Below, in pieces: positions 29,804-38,298 of a stretch of DNA of 64,000 nucleotides. Position 1 is the first letter of the stretch. Each line of letters opens with the position of its first letter. The notes beneath the pieces are model-generated. The model did no database searches and was not told the DNA's origin. It saw only the letters and a list, made by a program, of their open reading frames with translations. The position numbers and the translations under genes are program-made. The DNA is taken from contig NZ_AP028138.1 in NCBI RefSeq assembly GCF_030297595.1, positions 868,001 to 932,000 on the forward strand, read 5' to 3'. Origin of the DNA: Polynucleobacter sp. HIN7. Its GTDB lineage: Bacteria > Pseudomonadota > Gammaproteobacteria > Burkholderiales > Burkholderiaceae.

Positions 29804-30523
29804 ATGAAAGCAATTACTGCGTATCAAGAAGTAAAACAGAAGATCACGGGCGATATCGTCCGTGGTCGTTACTTTATGGGCGAGGCCCTGCCTGCTGAAA
29901 AGGAGTTGGCAAAAGAGCTGAAGGTATCAATTGGCACTCTCCGCAAAGCAGTGGATGAGCTTGTATCAGAAGGTATTGTGATTCGACGGCAAGGGAAGGG
30001 CACCTTTATTGCCGAGCATGACGAACAGCGCTTGTTGTATTACTTCTTTCATGTGATTAAGCATGACGCTGACCACAAAAAATATCCAACGGTTGAATTA
30101 GTCTCGTTCCAAAGTGCAAGCGCAAATAGCGAAGAAGCAAAAAAGCTTCAACTAAAAGAGGGTTCGCCAGTATGGCGGATTGTCAATCGCCTCTCACTAG
30201 ATGGTCAATGCGTCATCGTCGATCGCCTTACGCTCAGCAAAGAGCGATTTCCAACCTTGACTCGAAGTGCTTTTCAGCATCGTGAGGGCAGTATTTATCA
30301 GTTGTATCAGGCCCAATATGGACAAGTGGTTGCGCGAACCAGTGAGCGATTACGAGCCGGTGCAGCAAGTAAACAAGATGCTGAATGGCTTCACTTAAAG
30401 GTTGGTGACCCCGTAATTGTGATTCGTCGTCTAGCGATTGGAATGCAAGACGAGCCGATTGAGTGGCGAGTCTCAACCCTAAATACCCAGCATTACGAGT
30501 ACTTCAGCGAACTAGGGACTTAA
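29804..30523 (+). CDS. GntR/HutC-family regulator of the sulfolactate operon
   Basis: 239 residues. The winged helix-turn-helix (about 5-70) has LPAEKELAKELKVSIGTLRKAVDEL and IVIRRQGKGTFIA. A UTRA ligand-binding domain follows (about 92-235), with PVWRIVNRLSLDGQ and RLRAGAAS. It is the last gene of the operon, 44 bases after suyB, and its stop overlaps the convergent membrane-subunit gene. A HutC-type ligand could be sulfolactate or sulfopyruvate; this is inferred. Confidence 0.85.
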   Translation: MKAITAYQEVKQKITGDIVRGRYFMGEALPAEKELAKELKVSIGTLRKAVDELVSEGIVIRRQGKGTFIAEHDEQRLLYYFFHVIKHDADHKKYPTVELVSFQSASANSEEAKKLQLKEGSPVWRIVNRLSLDGQCVIVDRLTLSKERFPTLTRSAFQHREGSIYQLYQAQYGQVVARTSERLRAGAASKQDAEWLHLKVGDPVIVIRRLAIGMQDEPIEWRVSTLNTQHYEYFSELGT

Positions 30524-31476
30524 GCAATACGCTGGTAATACAGATTTTGTGGGTGGTTGGATTCAGCAAAAAATAGCCAGCGCTCTGCCATTAGACCAAG
30601 CAGATGCACTAAAAACGCTACGATAATTAAATTTAAGCTAGCTTGACTTGCCGCAAATACCAGTAGGGTAACTGGAAGCAGATAAGCCCCAAAAAATGCC
30701 AGCTTGCGAACATTGGCGACAAAGAAATTGGATTGCTGATGAAAAAACTCACGCGTATTAAAACTACCACCCATCATTCCCATCGAAATTTGTCGAACGG
30801 GGCCTTGCTGGATTCCGGTCGCCGACTGCAAGGTTGATTTTGGCTTAAGGCTGCGATTTCGTTTCCAGATCCAGAGTTTCAGAGTGAGCGATAGCAACAG
30901 TAAGAATCCGGTAAAACCAGTCACACCAGCAATGTTTTGAGAGGTGACGATAGCTTGTTCAGGTAGCCATGCTGACCAAATGGTAAATAGGGTCATTAGC
31001 AAAAACCATCCTGAAGCAAACCCAAGTGCAATGAAATTAACCATGGTCATCGGATGGGCCCACTCTTGAATAAACCGAATGCATTGGTAAATCATGGCAG
31101 TGCACACCCACAGAAGAACTGCAAAAATACCGAGTAACATCCACAGCCAATTGGGAATCGAACCCATTTGCCAGGAGTAAATATAGGCTAGAACTGTGAG
31201 GGCGATGAAACTTGGTAATACCAACACCTCACGCGAGAGCCAGGAAGTTCTCCACATCAAAATGGCGCGCCATGCACGCTCTGGATGCCCCAGATGAAAA
31301 AATGAGGCGAGTAATCCACCAGCCAATAGCAATAGCACGATTGGAAAAGCCAGGTAGTTCATGAAGTGACTGGGCAATGGATCACCTGCTAGATGCAAAA
31401 CGAGAAGGCTCATCACCATACCCTGAGCCATACCGGCCATACCGGTAAAGAAGATGAGTGAGAAAGCGGGATGCAT
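30520..31476 (-). CDS. soeC: DmsC-like membrane anchor, probable SoeC of sulfite dehydrogenase
   Basis: 318 residues with about eight transmembrane helices and the N-terminal HPAFSLIFFTGMAGMAQGM typical of DmsC/SoeC anchors. The motif FHLGHPERAWRAI is the DmsC family signature. It passes electrons to quinone. It overlaps the soeB stop region by one base. The anchor is DmsC-type and not NrfD-type, which fits SoeABC better than polysulfide or tetrathionate reductases. Confidence 0.75.
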   Translation of the reverse strand: MHPAFSLIFFTGMAGMAQGMVMSLLVLHLAGDPLPSHFMNYLAFPIVLLLLAGGLLASFFHLGHPERAWRAILMWRTSWLSREVLVLPSFIALTVLAYIYSWQMGSIPNWLWMLLGIFAVLLWVCTAMIYQCIRFIQEWAHPMTMVNFIALGFASGWFLLMTLFTIWSAWLPEQAIVTSQNIAGVTGFTGFLLLLSLTLKLWIWKRNRSLKPKSTLQSATGIQQGPVRQISMGMMGGSFNTREFFHQQSNFFVANVRKLAFFGAYLLPVTLLVFAASQASLNLIIVAFLVHLLGLMAERWLFFAESNHPQNLYYQRIA

Positions 31477-32126
31477 TAGTTTTCTGCCTTTACAGCCGCA
31501 ATGGTTTCAGTAATCGAGCGGGGCAAGTAGTGATTGGCTGGTTGGGTCTGCCATTCAGGCATTAAACCGTATCCACCTCGTTGGGCAATCGCCTTACTGG
31601 CATCTGACTCTGGATCATGTACATCACCAAAGATCCGAGCGCTGGTTGGACAAGCTAAAACGCAAGCTGGCTTACGCTCTGACTCTGGTAGGGTCTCGCT
31701 ATAGATGCGATCGACACATAAGGTGCATTTGGTCATCACCTGCCGGTCCTCATCGAGCTCACGAGCTCCATACGGGCAAGCCCAAGCACAATACTTACAA
31801 CCGATGCACTTGTCATAATCAACCAGCACAATGCCATCTTCTTTGCGCTTATAGCTAGCTCCGGTTGGGCAAACGGGCACGCATGGTGGATCCTCACAAT
31901 GTAAACAGGATTTCGGGAAATGCACGGTCTCCATTTTTGGAAATACACCAGCCTCAAACGTTTGGACCCGATTAAAAAAGGTGCCGCTGGGATGAGCGCC
32001 GTAAGGATCTTGATCGGTCATCGGGCCAGCTGATCCCTGCGTATTCCATTCTTTGCATGAGGTAACGCATGCATGGCAGCCCACGCACACATTTAAATCA
32101 ATTACGAGTGCTAACTGTTTACTCAT
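31476..32126 (-). CDS. soeB: Four-cluster ferredoxin subunit, probable SoeB
   Basis: 216 residues with four Cys groups for [4Fe-4S] clusters: CVGCHACVTSC, CLHCEDPPCVPVC, CIGCKYCAWAC, and CTLC with CVLAC. No signal peptide is present, so the protein is cytoplasmic. It links the molybdenum subunit to the membrane anchor. The start overlaps the end of soeA by 8 bases. Confidence 0.82.
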   Translation of the reverse strand: MSKQLALVIDLNVCVGCHACVTSCKEWNTQGSAGPMTDQDPYGAHPSGTFFNRVQTFEAGVFPKMETVHFPKSCLHCEDPPCVPVCPTGASYKRKEDGIVLVDYDKCIGCKYCAWACPYGARELDEDRQVMTKCTLCVDRIYSETLPESERKPACVLACPTSARIFGDVHDPESDASKAIAQRGGYGLMPEWQTQPANHYLPRSITETIAAVKAEN

Positions 32127-35031
32127 TCGGCTTCTTAATTTCGTACGATGATAGTTTGAGCATGCCAGGAACTTCTTTGGCTTGTGCCGCTGGCCAAGTA
32201 TCTAGATTTTCACTTGATCCAGCAGGGGATATCTTGACGCGCACATCGTACCATCCCGCTTGACCAGTAATCGGATCTGAATTGCTGACACGGAAGCTGC
32301 CCTCGCGTGTGCCCATGGGCAGCTCTTCGGTAATTAAATGATTAAGTAGGAAGCCCTTCTTAGACTCATCCGCATTAGGATCAAGATGCCATGCGGATTC
32401 TGCTTTACCAATGGCATTCCAAGTCCAAACAGTCCCAGTTTCAACAGCCTGGGTATGACGGGCCATGCAGCGTACTTTGCCCCATTGGGATTCCACCCAA
32501 ATCCAAGCGCCGTCCTCAATACCATGATCAATGGCCGTAGCTGCATTAATAAACAGGAAGTTATGACTGTGGATTTGTCGTAACCAGGCATTTTGTGAGT
32601 CCCACGAGTGATACATCGCCATCGGCCGTTGCGTAATGGCGTTGATGGAGTACTCGTCTAAATTAGTAACCGCATCCTCCAAAGGTGGATACCAAAAGGG
32701 CAGCGGATCAAAAAATTGGATGATCCGTTCTTTGAGGTGATCCGGCGGTACGCGACCGGGGCGTTGGCCTTTGGCAGCCAGTCGAAACTGTTGAACGATA
32801 TCTGAATACACCGCCAAAATAATCGGATCGTTCTTTTGCCGTAAGGCGTTGGCTTTGGCAAAGTCTAAATAGCCTTGGTTCCAGTTACGCATGTATTGAT
32901 GTTCGGGGGGCATGCTGTAGTGAAAAACACAATTATTTTCTTGGTAGCGCTCCCATTGGTTGGGATTCGGTTCACCACGAATACTTTTATCACCATCCTT
33001 GCCGCGCCAACCCATTAAGAACCCAATACCTGAATCGGGTGCCGTCTGGAAGTTGGTAATGAAGTCGGGATAATCCTTGAACTTTCTTTGTCCATCCGCG
33101 GTTGTGAACGCAGGGAACTTTAAGCGGGAGGCAAGCTCAATTAAGACATCTTGAAAAGGTTTGCATTGTCCGGTCGGCGGCAAAACTGGGATACGTACTG
33201 AATCGCATGGCCCGTCAAATTCAGAGATAGGGCGATCCAACATACTCATTGCATCGTGGCGCTCAAGATAGGTCGTGTCAGGAAGCACGAGATCAGCAAA
33301 GGCCACCATCTCCGATTGAAATGCATCACAAATCACAAGAAATGGAATCTTGAACTGTCCATTTTCATCTTTAGCATTGAGATGCTGTCTAACTTCCATG
33401 GTGTTCATCGTGGAGTTCCATGACATATTGGCCATGAAAATCATTAAGGTATCAATCGAATAGGGATCGCCTTTGACAGCATTAGTAATAACGTTATGCA
33501 TCAATCCATGAGCGGCTAAAGGGTGCTCCCAGGTATAAGCCTTGTCAATACGTAAAGGCTTACCATCCTGATCAAGTGCCAGATCTTCTGGGCGAGTTGG
33601 CCAACCAAGCGGTGCTTTTGCTAATGGCGTATTGGCTTGAATATCGTTTTCAGAAGAGGGCGGTTTGATGTTCGGAGGAATCTGGCGAGGGTAGGGGGCT
33701 TTATGACGAAACCCACCTGGACGATCAATGGTGCCGAGTAGAGTCATTAATACAGCTAAGGCACGCGTGGTTTGAAAGCCGTTGGAGTGTGCAGATAAGC
33801 CACGCATCGCATGAAATGCCACAGGCCGTCCGGTTACCGATGTATGCTGCTGACCAAAGGAATCGGTCCAAGCAATTGGTAATTCAAATGATTGCTTAAA
33901 TGCGGTGTGCGCCATTTCCTTGGCCAGTAAGCGAATGCGTGCCGCTGGAATCGAGGTAATTTTCTCGGCCCACTCGGGCGTGCAAGTCTTAACTTGACGA
34001 CGCAATAATTCAAATGCAGGGGCAACCCGCTTGCCCTGATGGGGGCCGGGACCCATGACATACTCGCCTGATAGGGCAGGGTCAACATCATTTGCAAAAC
34101 AGGCTTTTGCAGCATTGCTTTTGATGTCCCAAATGTATTTGTTATGAGGAATGTCGGTATTAATTGGATCCGACTCAGGATCAAATAAAAATAATCCTTC
34201 TTCAGGACCCGCATCAAGACAAACCAACTGCGATGAGTTGGTATACCGCTTTAAGAATGGATGATCGACTTGATTGGATGCAATTAACTCATGCATCAAA
34301 GCCATGAATAGCGCGCCATCAGTACCCGGTTTAATTGGAATCCATTCATCGGCGATCGCTGAATAACCAGTTCGTACGGGATTAATTGAAATGAATCGCC
34401 CACCATTGCGCTTGAACTTCGACAACGCAATCTTCATTGGATTGCTATGATGATCCTCCGCAGTGCCAATCATCACAAATAATTTGGCTCGCTCTAAATC
34501 GGGACCGCCAAACTCCCAAAAGCTACCCCCAATGGTGTAAATCATGCCCGCGGCCATATTGACCGAACAAAAACCTCCGTGGGCTGCATAGTTAGGAGTG
34601 CCAAATTGACGAGCAAATAAGCCTGTAAGAGCTTGCATTTGATCGCGTCCAGTAAACAGTGCAAATTTTTTGGGATCGGTTTCTCGGATACCTCGTAAAC
34701 GATCTTCCAAAATACTAAAGGCTCGTTCCCAAGAGATTTCTTCAAACTCCGATTGGCCGCGCTCTGAACCTGGCTTACGTAAGAGTGGCTTCGTGATCCG
34801 CGCAGGGGACTTCTGCTTCATGATGCCCGATGCACCCTTGGCACAAATGACCCCCTGATTCAGCGGATGATTTGGATTGCCATCAATATAGACCAGTTCG
34901 CCATCCCGCAAATGCGCTCGGATGCCACAGCGGCAAGCGCACATATAGCAGGTCGTGGTTTTTACCTCAGTCGCCGAGTTTTGCGAATGGATCGGATCGT
35001 GAACTGGTTGGGAGGATAGGAATTTGAACAT
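32119..35031 (-). CDS. soeA: Molybdopterin oxidoreductase, probable sulfite dehydrogenase SoeA
   Basis: 970 residues from the ATG at 35031, the size of known SoeA (a longer reading from 35082 is possible). An N-terminal [4Fe-4S] site is formed by Cys28, Cys31, Cys35 and Cys63 (CYMCACRC, VICAKG). A Cys in HGGFCSVN is a candidate Mo ligand. The enzyme is DMSO-reductase family with a C-terminal molydopterin-dinucleotide domain. There is no twin-arginine signal, so it faces the cytoplasm, where SuyAB releases sulfite. The order soeA-soeB-soeC is conserved. Other cytoplasmic-facing DMSO-family enzymes remain possible. Confidence 0.75.
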   Translation of the reverse strand: MFKFLSSQPVHDPIHSQNSATEVKTTTCYMCACRCGIRAHLRDGELVYIDGNPNHPLNQGVICAKGASGIMKQKSPARITKPLLRKPGSERGQSEFEEISWERAFSILEDRLRGIRETDPKKFALFTGRDQMQALTGLFARQFGTPNYAAHGGFCSVNMAAGMIYTIGGSFWEFGGPDLERAKLFVMIGTAEDHHSNPMKIALSKFKRNGGRFISINPVRTGYSAIADEWIPIKPGTDGALFMALMHELIASNQVDHPFLKRYTNSSQLVCLDAGPEEGLFLFDPESDPINTDIPHNKYIWDIKSNAAKACFANDVDPALSGEYVMGPGPHQGKRVAPAFELLRRQVKTCTPEWAEKITSIPAARIRLLAKEMAHTAFKQSFELPIAWTDSFGQQHTSVTGRPVAFHAMRGLSAHSNGFQTTRALAVLMTLLGTIDRPGGFRHKAPYPRQIPPNIKPPSSENDIQANTPLAKAPLGWPTRPEDLALDQDGKPLRIDKAYTWEHPLAAHGLMHNVITNAVKGDPYSIDTLMIFMANMSWNSTMNTMEVRQHLNAKDENGQFKIPFLVICDAFQSEMVAFADLVLPDTTYLERHDAMSMLDRPISEFDGPCDSVRIPVLPPTGQCKPFQDVLIELASRLKFPAFTTADGQRKFKDYPDFITNFQTAPDSGIGFLMGWRGKDGDKSIRGEPNPNQWERYQENNCVFHYSMPPEHQYMRNWNQGYLDFAKANALRQKNDPIILAVYSDIVQQFRLAAKGQRPGRVPPDHLKERIIQFFDPLPFWYPPLEDAVTNLDEYSINAITQRPMAMYHSWDSQNAWLRQIHSHNFLFINAATAIDHGIEDGAWIWVESQWGKVRCMARHTQAVETGTVWTWNAIGKAESAWHLDPNADESKKGFLLNHLITEELPMGTREGSFRVSNSDPITGQAGWYDVRVKISPAGSSENLDTWPAAQAKEVPGMLKLSSYEIKKPNE

Positions 35032-35219
35032 GCAGCGACTTATAGTTATCTCTGAATTGTAGCGACATTTCAGTGAATTCACAGGTATTACAGCACCATT
35101 TGTTTTATAAATTCATGATTGAAATCAATGATTTGAAGATATTCTTGGATAGTTACCGTAAAGCTCATTTTATGAGCCTTTAATGAACCACAATGATCTC
35201 TCAAAACAAGGAGAGGGTC
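35032..35219. other. Spacer upstream of soeA and the small ORF
   Basis: AT-rich divergent spacer that should hold the soeA promoter. A short hairpin GCTCAT-TTT-ATGAGC lies at 35163-35177. No gene or RNA is recognised. The rest of the soeA-to-HNH gap holds the 31-codon frame at 35220-35315 and then about 130 bases with nothing identified apart from the HNH ribosome-binding site. Confidence 0.5.
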
Positions 35220-35315
35220 ATGAAAAAACTATCGGAATGGATCGTTTGGTTGGTATTCGCAGAGCGTCCTGGGGAGTGGGGTCGTAAAGAATGGGTTTGT
35301 AAACGATTTGAGTAG
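35220..35315 (+). CDS. Possible Trp-rich micropeptide (31 aa)
   Basis: The ATG at 35220 is preceded at a good distance by AAGGAGAGG, one of the strongest ribosome-binding sites in the window. The frame begins MKKLSEWIVWLVFAERPGEW and has four Trp in 31 residues. The first half is amphipathic to hydrophobic and could sit at the membrane. No family is recognised. It stands alone in a 418-base gap between soeA and the HNH gene. Confidence 0.5.
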   Translation: MKKLSEWIVWLVFAERPGEWGRKEWVCKRFE

Positions 35316-35449
35316 AAACCAAGCTCTTTCCAGCAATTACTCATAAATCCTCTGGGGGCTTGAAAAACGTCATCTTTTTATAGGAAACTTAGACTATATT
35401 AAGAGTTATCAGGCGTGCCATGGCGCTAAGACCATGACAGAGAGGAGGA

Positions 35450-36028
35450 GTGGTGCTCAGCATTTTGAAGTTGGATGCGGGCGGTATCCCCCAGTGCTGG
35501 ATAGATGCTGAGGATGCAACCCGACATTATGCGGATGACAGCGTTTCATGGACGCTGGGTGAACCTGTCGCCATCATGCGTGGTGGCATCTCTCGTTTAA
35601 CCGGCCAACAATCGATCATTGAGCTGCACTCCATCATTGCTGTTAAGGGCTCTGCAAAAATAAATTTGTTTGATGTGGTTCCAGCCATCACGAAACGCAA
35701 GCTCTATCGACGTGACCGCGGCCTATGCGCCTATTGTGGCTGCCGAATCTCAGAGCACGATGCTGAAGCAGAGCATATTGTTCCCAACAGTAAAGGCGGT
35801 AGCTACACCTGGATGAACCTAGTTGTCTCATGCCGTCCTTGCAATCAACGCAAAGGTAATCGTACGCCCGAGAGAGCGGGGATGAGCCTTCTCTACGCCC
35901 CTTATACGCCTAGTTTGTACGAAGATATGATTTTGAAGGGCAGAAATATTTTGGCAGATCAGATGGATTTTCTGGCTGCCAATCTGCCGAAGGATAGCCG
36001 CATCTTGCAAGACCCATTTTGGGTCTAA
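35450..36028 (+). CDS. HNH endonuclease
   Basis: 192 residues. The C-terminal HNH domain is clear: zinc-binding CAYC and CRPC pairs frame AEHIVPNSKGGSYTWMNLV. The start is GTG at 35450 or 35453, after GAGGAGG. No methyltransferase is adjacent, so this is not an obvious restriction system. Proteins of this type (HNH with an N-terminal domain of about 80 residues) are widespread in beta- and gammaproteobacteria and of unknown function. Confidence 0.85.
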   Translation: MVLSILKLDAGGIPQCWIDAEDATRHYADDSVSWTLGEPVAIMRGGISRLTGQQSIIELHSIIAVKGSAKINLFDVVPAITKRKLYRRDRGLCAYCGCRISEHDAEAEHIVPNSKGGSYTWMNLVVSCRPCNQRKGNRTPERAGMSLLYAPYTPSLYEDMILKGRNILADQMDFLAANLPKDSRILQDPFWV

Positions 36029-36063
36029 TTGATTGCAGTAGCAATCGTTCGCTGAGTCTTTTT

Positions 36064-37044
36064 ATGAATGGTTTGCGCTTACTCAAACCGCGTACGATTG
36101 TGCTGTTTGCAATCACCATATCGGTATTGGTCCATCTTTACATATTTGTTGGGTTTCCCAGTTTTTTATTCTCTAAGGCGGCTCCATTAGAAGATGTGAC
36201 CGTCGCCGAGCTGCGTGTCGAACCTGTTAAAAAAGTTCAGTTAAGTAAGCCACCCGCACCTGAGCCAAGCGTGCGGGATCAAAGCTCAAATGCAGTGGGC
36301 GATGGGGCGGTCATTGAGTCCGGTGGCGGGAACGGTACAGGGCAAGTGGAGCAAGAAGGTCAGGCTTTTCGAGTTCCCGATCCTGGTATTTATTACTACG
36401 ATGCCTATCTCGATGGCCAATACTTGCAAACGGCTTCAATCGAGTGGCAATTTGATCCAAAACTTGGCTATCGATTATTCATCAATATTCCCTATGCATT
36501 TGTTGGGCCATTTATCTTTGAATCCCGAGGAAAGATTGATGCCTACGGATTGGCCCCTGATTTTTATGTGGAGCACCTTGGGAGCCGGCCAGCACGATTT
36601 ACCCGATTTGATCGCGATGAAAAGGGGGGAGGGAAGTTATTCTTCTCTCAAAAGCCAGATCAATTAAAAGATATTCCACCTGGCACCCAAGATCGTTTCA
36701 GTCTCATGATGCAGCTTGCATCACTACTAGCGGGCAATGATCAGATTGATGAAAAAGGTACCGTGCGAGAAGTTCCAATTGCTAATTTGGATACAGTGGA
36801 GACCTGGCGCTTTCAAAGCCAAGGTGAAGAATTATCGGATGCAGTATCGACTCTAGGACCCACGGTCCTGCGGCACTACAAGCGCTTACCTGTCAAGGAG
36901 ATGGACCACAAGCGCAGAAATGACATATGGTTAGTGAAAGATTTTGGCTGGATACCGGGTAGGGTGCGCCTGGAAAATGAAAAGGGTCGAACCTTTGAAC
37001 TATTTCTAAAGCAAGTCGACCCAATTGCAGATTTGCCCAAGTAA
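36064..37044 (+). CDS. DUF3108-family protein, membrane-anchored
   Basis: 326 residues from the ATG at 36064. An N-terminal transmembrane helix (about 11-33) is followed by a Pro/Gly/Ser-rich linker (about 60-95), giving a TonB-like layout. The large periplasmic domain (YYYDAYLDGQYLQ to DIWLVKDFGWIPGRVR) fits DUF3108, found beside envelope genes. Its function is unknown. Confidence 0.72.
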   Translation: MNGLRLLKPRTIVLFAITISVLVHLYIFVGFPSFLFSKAAPLEDVTVAELRVEPVKKVQLSKPPAPEPSVRDQSSNAVGDGAVIESGGGNGTGQVEQEGQAFRVPDPGIYYYDAYLDGQYLQTASIEWQFDPKLGYRLFINIPYAFVGPFIFESRGKIDAYGLAPDFYVEHLGSRPARFTRFDRDEKGGGKLFFSQKPDQLKDIPPGTQDRFSLMMQLASLLAGNDQIDEKGTVREVPIANLDTVETWRFQSQGEELSDAVSTLGPTVLRHYKRLPVKEMDHKRRNDIWLVKDFGWIPGRVRLENEKGRTFELFLKQVDPIADLPK

Positions 37045-37047
37045 AAC

Positions 37048-37527
37048 TTATTTGACTGTTTTCTTGCGGATAATCTGACCAATCATATTAAAGAGGACCG
37101 CCCCAGACATCGAGGCAGCAAATATTCCGCTAAAGGCAACAACGATGGGTAAGATTTTCCAGTTATCTGGTAGCGGAAAGCTTCCATAACCGACCGTGGT
37201 ATACATCTCGCCAGCAAAGTAAAAGGCGTTGGTATCGACCTCAAAAATCTTCAGTGCAATTAGTGCGTAGGACCACACCACAATATCGACCAAATGGGTC
37301 ATTAACACCAGGCCAACAGCAATCATATAAAACGGGATCGATAACCAAAAAATGTTTCGGTTGTCTGCCCAGTCAATCAACACTTGGTAGATCTTGCCAA
37401 TCAATAGGATTAGTAGCGCATGGGCAACCAACATACCAATGGCCGTCATAAATACAACGGTTAGCTGGTCTGGGAAGCTTTCACCAACTTGCTGCGCAAG
37501 AGTAAAGAAGTTTGGAAGGGATGACAT
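37048..37527 (-). CDS. Two-pore-helix potassium channel protein (Ion_trans_2)
   Basis: 159 residues with four hydrophobic segments. The selectivity filter TTVGYG is followed by SFPLPDNWKILP, and the last helix GIFAASMSGAVLFNMIG fits the inner pore helix. There is no RCK or cyclic-nucleotide domain, so gating is unclear. It stops 3 bases from the convergent DUF3108 gene. Confidence 0.82.
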   Translation of the reverse strand: MSSLPNFFTLAQQVGESFPDQLTVVFMTAIGMLVAHALLILLIGKIYQVLIDWADNRNIFWLSIPFYMIAVGLVLMTHLVDIVVWSYALIALKIFEVDTNAFYFAGEMYTTVGYGSFPLPDNWKILPIVVAFSGIFAASMSGAVLFNMIGQIIRKKTVK

Positions 37528-37584
37528 CGCTATTGAATGCTATATGTTATTTGACATAATAATGATTATACGCAAATATGATAT

Positions 37585-38298
37585 CTAGCCCTTAGGCTGG
37601 GATTCCACGGCTACAGGCTTTGGACCCCCCTCATATTTGGTTTTATAGAGCTTTTCCCAACGCGAACGCAGACCTCTCGATATCTCTTCTTGATTGAATA
37701 AATCTGCAACATCAATGGCACTAAAGCCTTGGTGATTGCGGATTTGCAAATCGGCGCCACGATCAAGCAATAGTCTTACTAGCTGAATATTCCCAGATCG
37801 CACAGCCATCATCAGTGGCGATGTATCACTATCAGACAAGGCGTTTACCTGAGCACCTTTATCCAACAGAAACTCCGCAACTTGCAAATGACCGTTAGTA
37901 CAGGCGTAATGCAGTGGCGTCCAACCCGATTTATTAATCGTAGCGGCCCGCTTATCGACCAGGGTCTTAACCTCAGGTAGCAGCCCATAAAGCGAAGCCA
38001 TCATCAGAACGTTTTCACCCGAGAGGTTCGGTTGGTCGACATCCAAATTCTTAAGAGTAAGAAGGTAATCGAGGGTGGTACGCGAGTTCTCTCGCACTGC
38101 GTAAACCGAGATCGGATTGCCACCGCGAACGAGCAAATTGGGGCTTACGCCGTCTTGTAGGAGCCTTTTCACTTGCGCAAGGTCGTCAAATTGGACAGCG
38201 CGCGCCATTCGATCGGTCTGCTCTTGAGATTGGGCAATAGCAAAACCTGAGATAAAGCTTAGGGCGGTAAGAGCAATAAAACTGCGACGTAGCATCAT
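37585..38298 (-). CDS. Secreted ankyrin-repeat protein
   Basis: 237 residues with signal peptide (cleavage near FAIAQ, about residue 22). Four to five ankyrin repeats follow, clearest in GWTPLHYACTNGHLQVAEFLLDKGAQVNA and SPLMMAVRSGNIQLVRLLLDRGADLQ. It is probably a periplasmic protein-binding module. It overlaps the end of tatD upstream by 4 bases, so it is likely translated with the tatD-holB unit. Confidence 0.85.
   Translation of the reverse strand: MMLRRSFIALTALSFISGFAIAQSQEQTDRMARAVQFDDLAQVKRLLQDGVSPNLLVRGGNPISVYAVRENSRTTLDYLLTLKNLDVDQPNLSGENVLMMASLYGLLPEVKTLVDKRAATINKSGWTPLHYACTNGHLQVAEFLLDKGAQVNALSDSDTSPLMMAVRSGNIQLVRLLLDRGADLQIRNHQGFSAIDVADLFNQEEISRGLRSRWEKLYKTKYEGGPKPVAVESQPKG

Noticed and set aside
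32119..35031. Nitrate reductase, formate dehydrogenase or periplasmic polysulfide/tetrathionate reductase
   Set aside because: There is no twin-arginine signal, the anchor is DmsC-type, and the subunit sizes and order match SoeABC. No nitrate or formate genes are nearby.
35182..35286. Alternative 34-codon frame overlapping the micropeptide
   Set aside because: No ribosome-binding site at its ATG; the frame starting at 35220 has a far better one.
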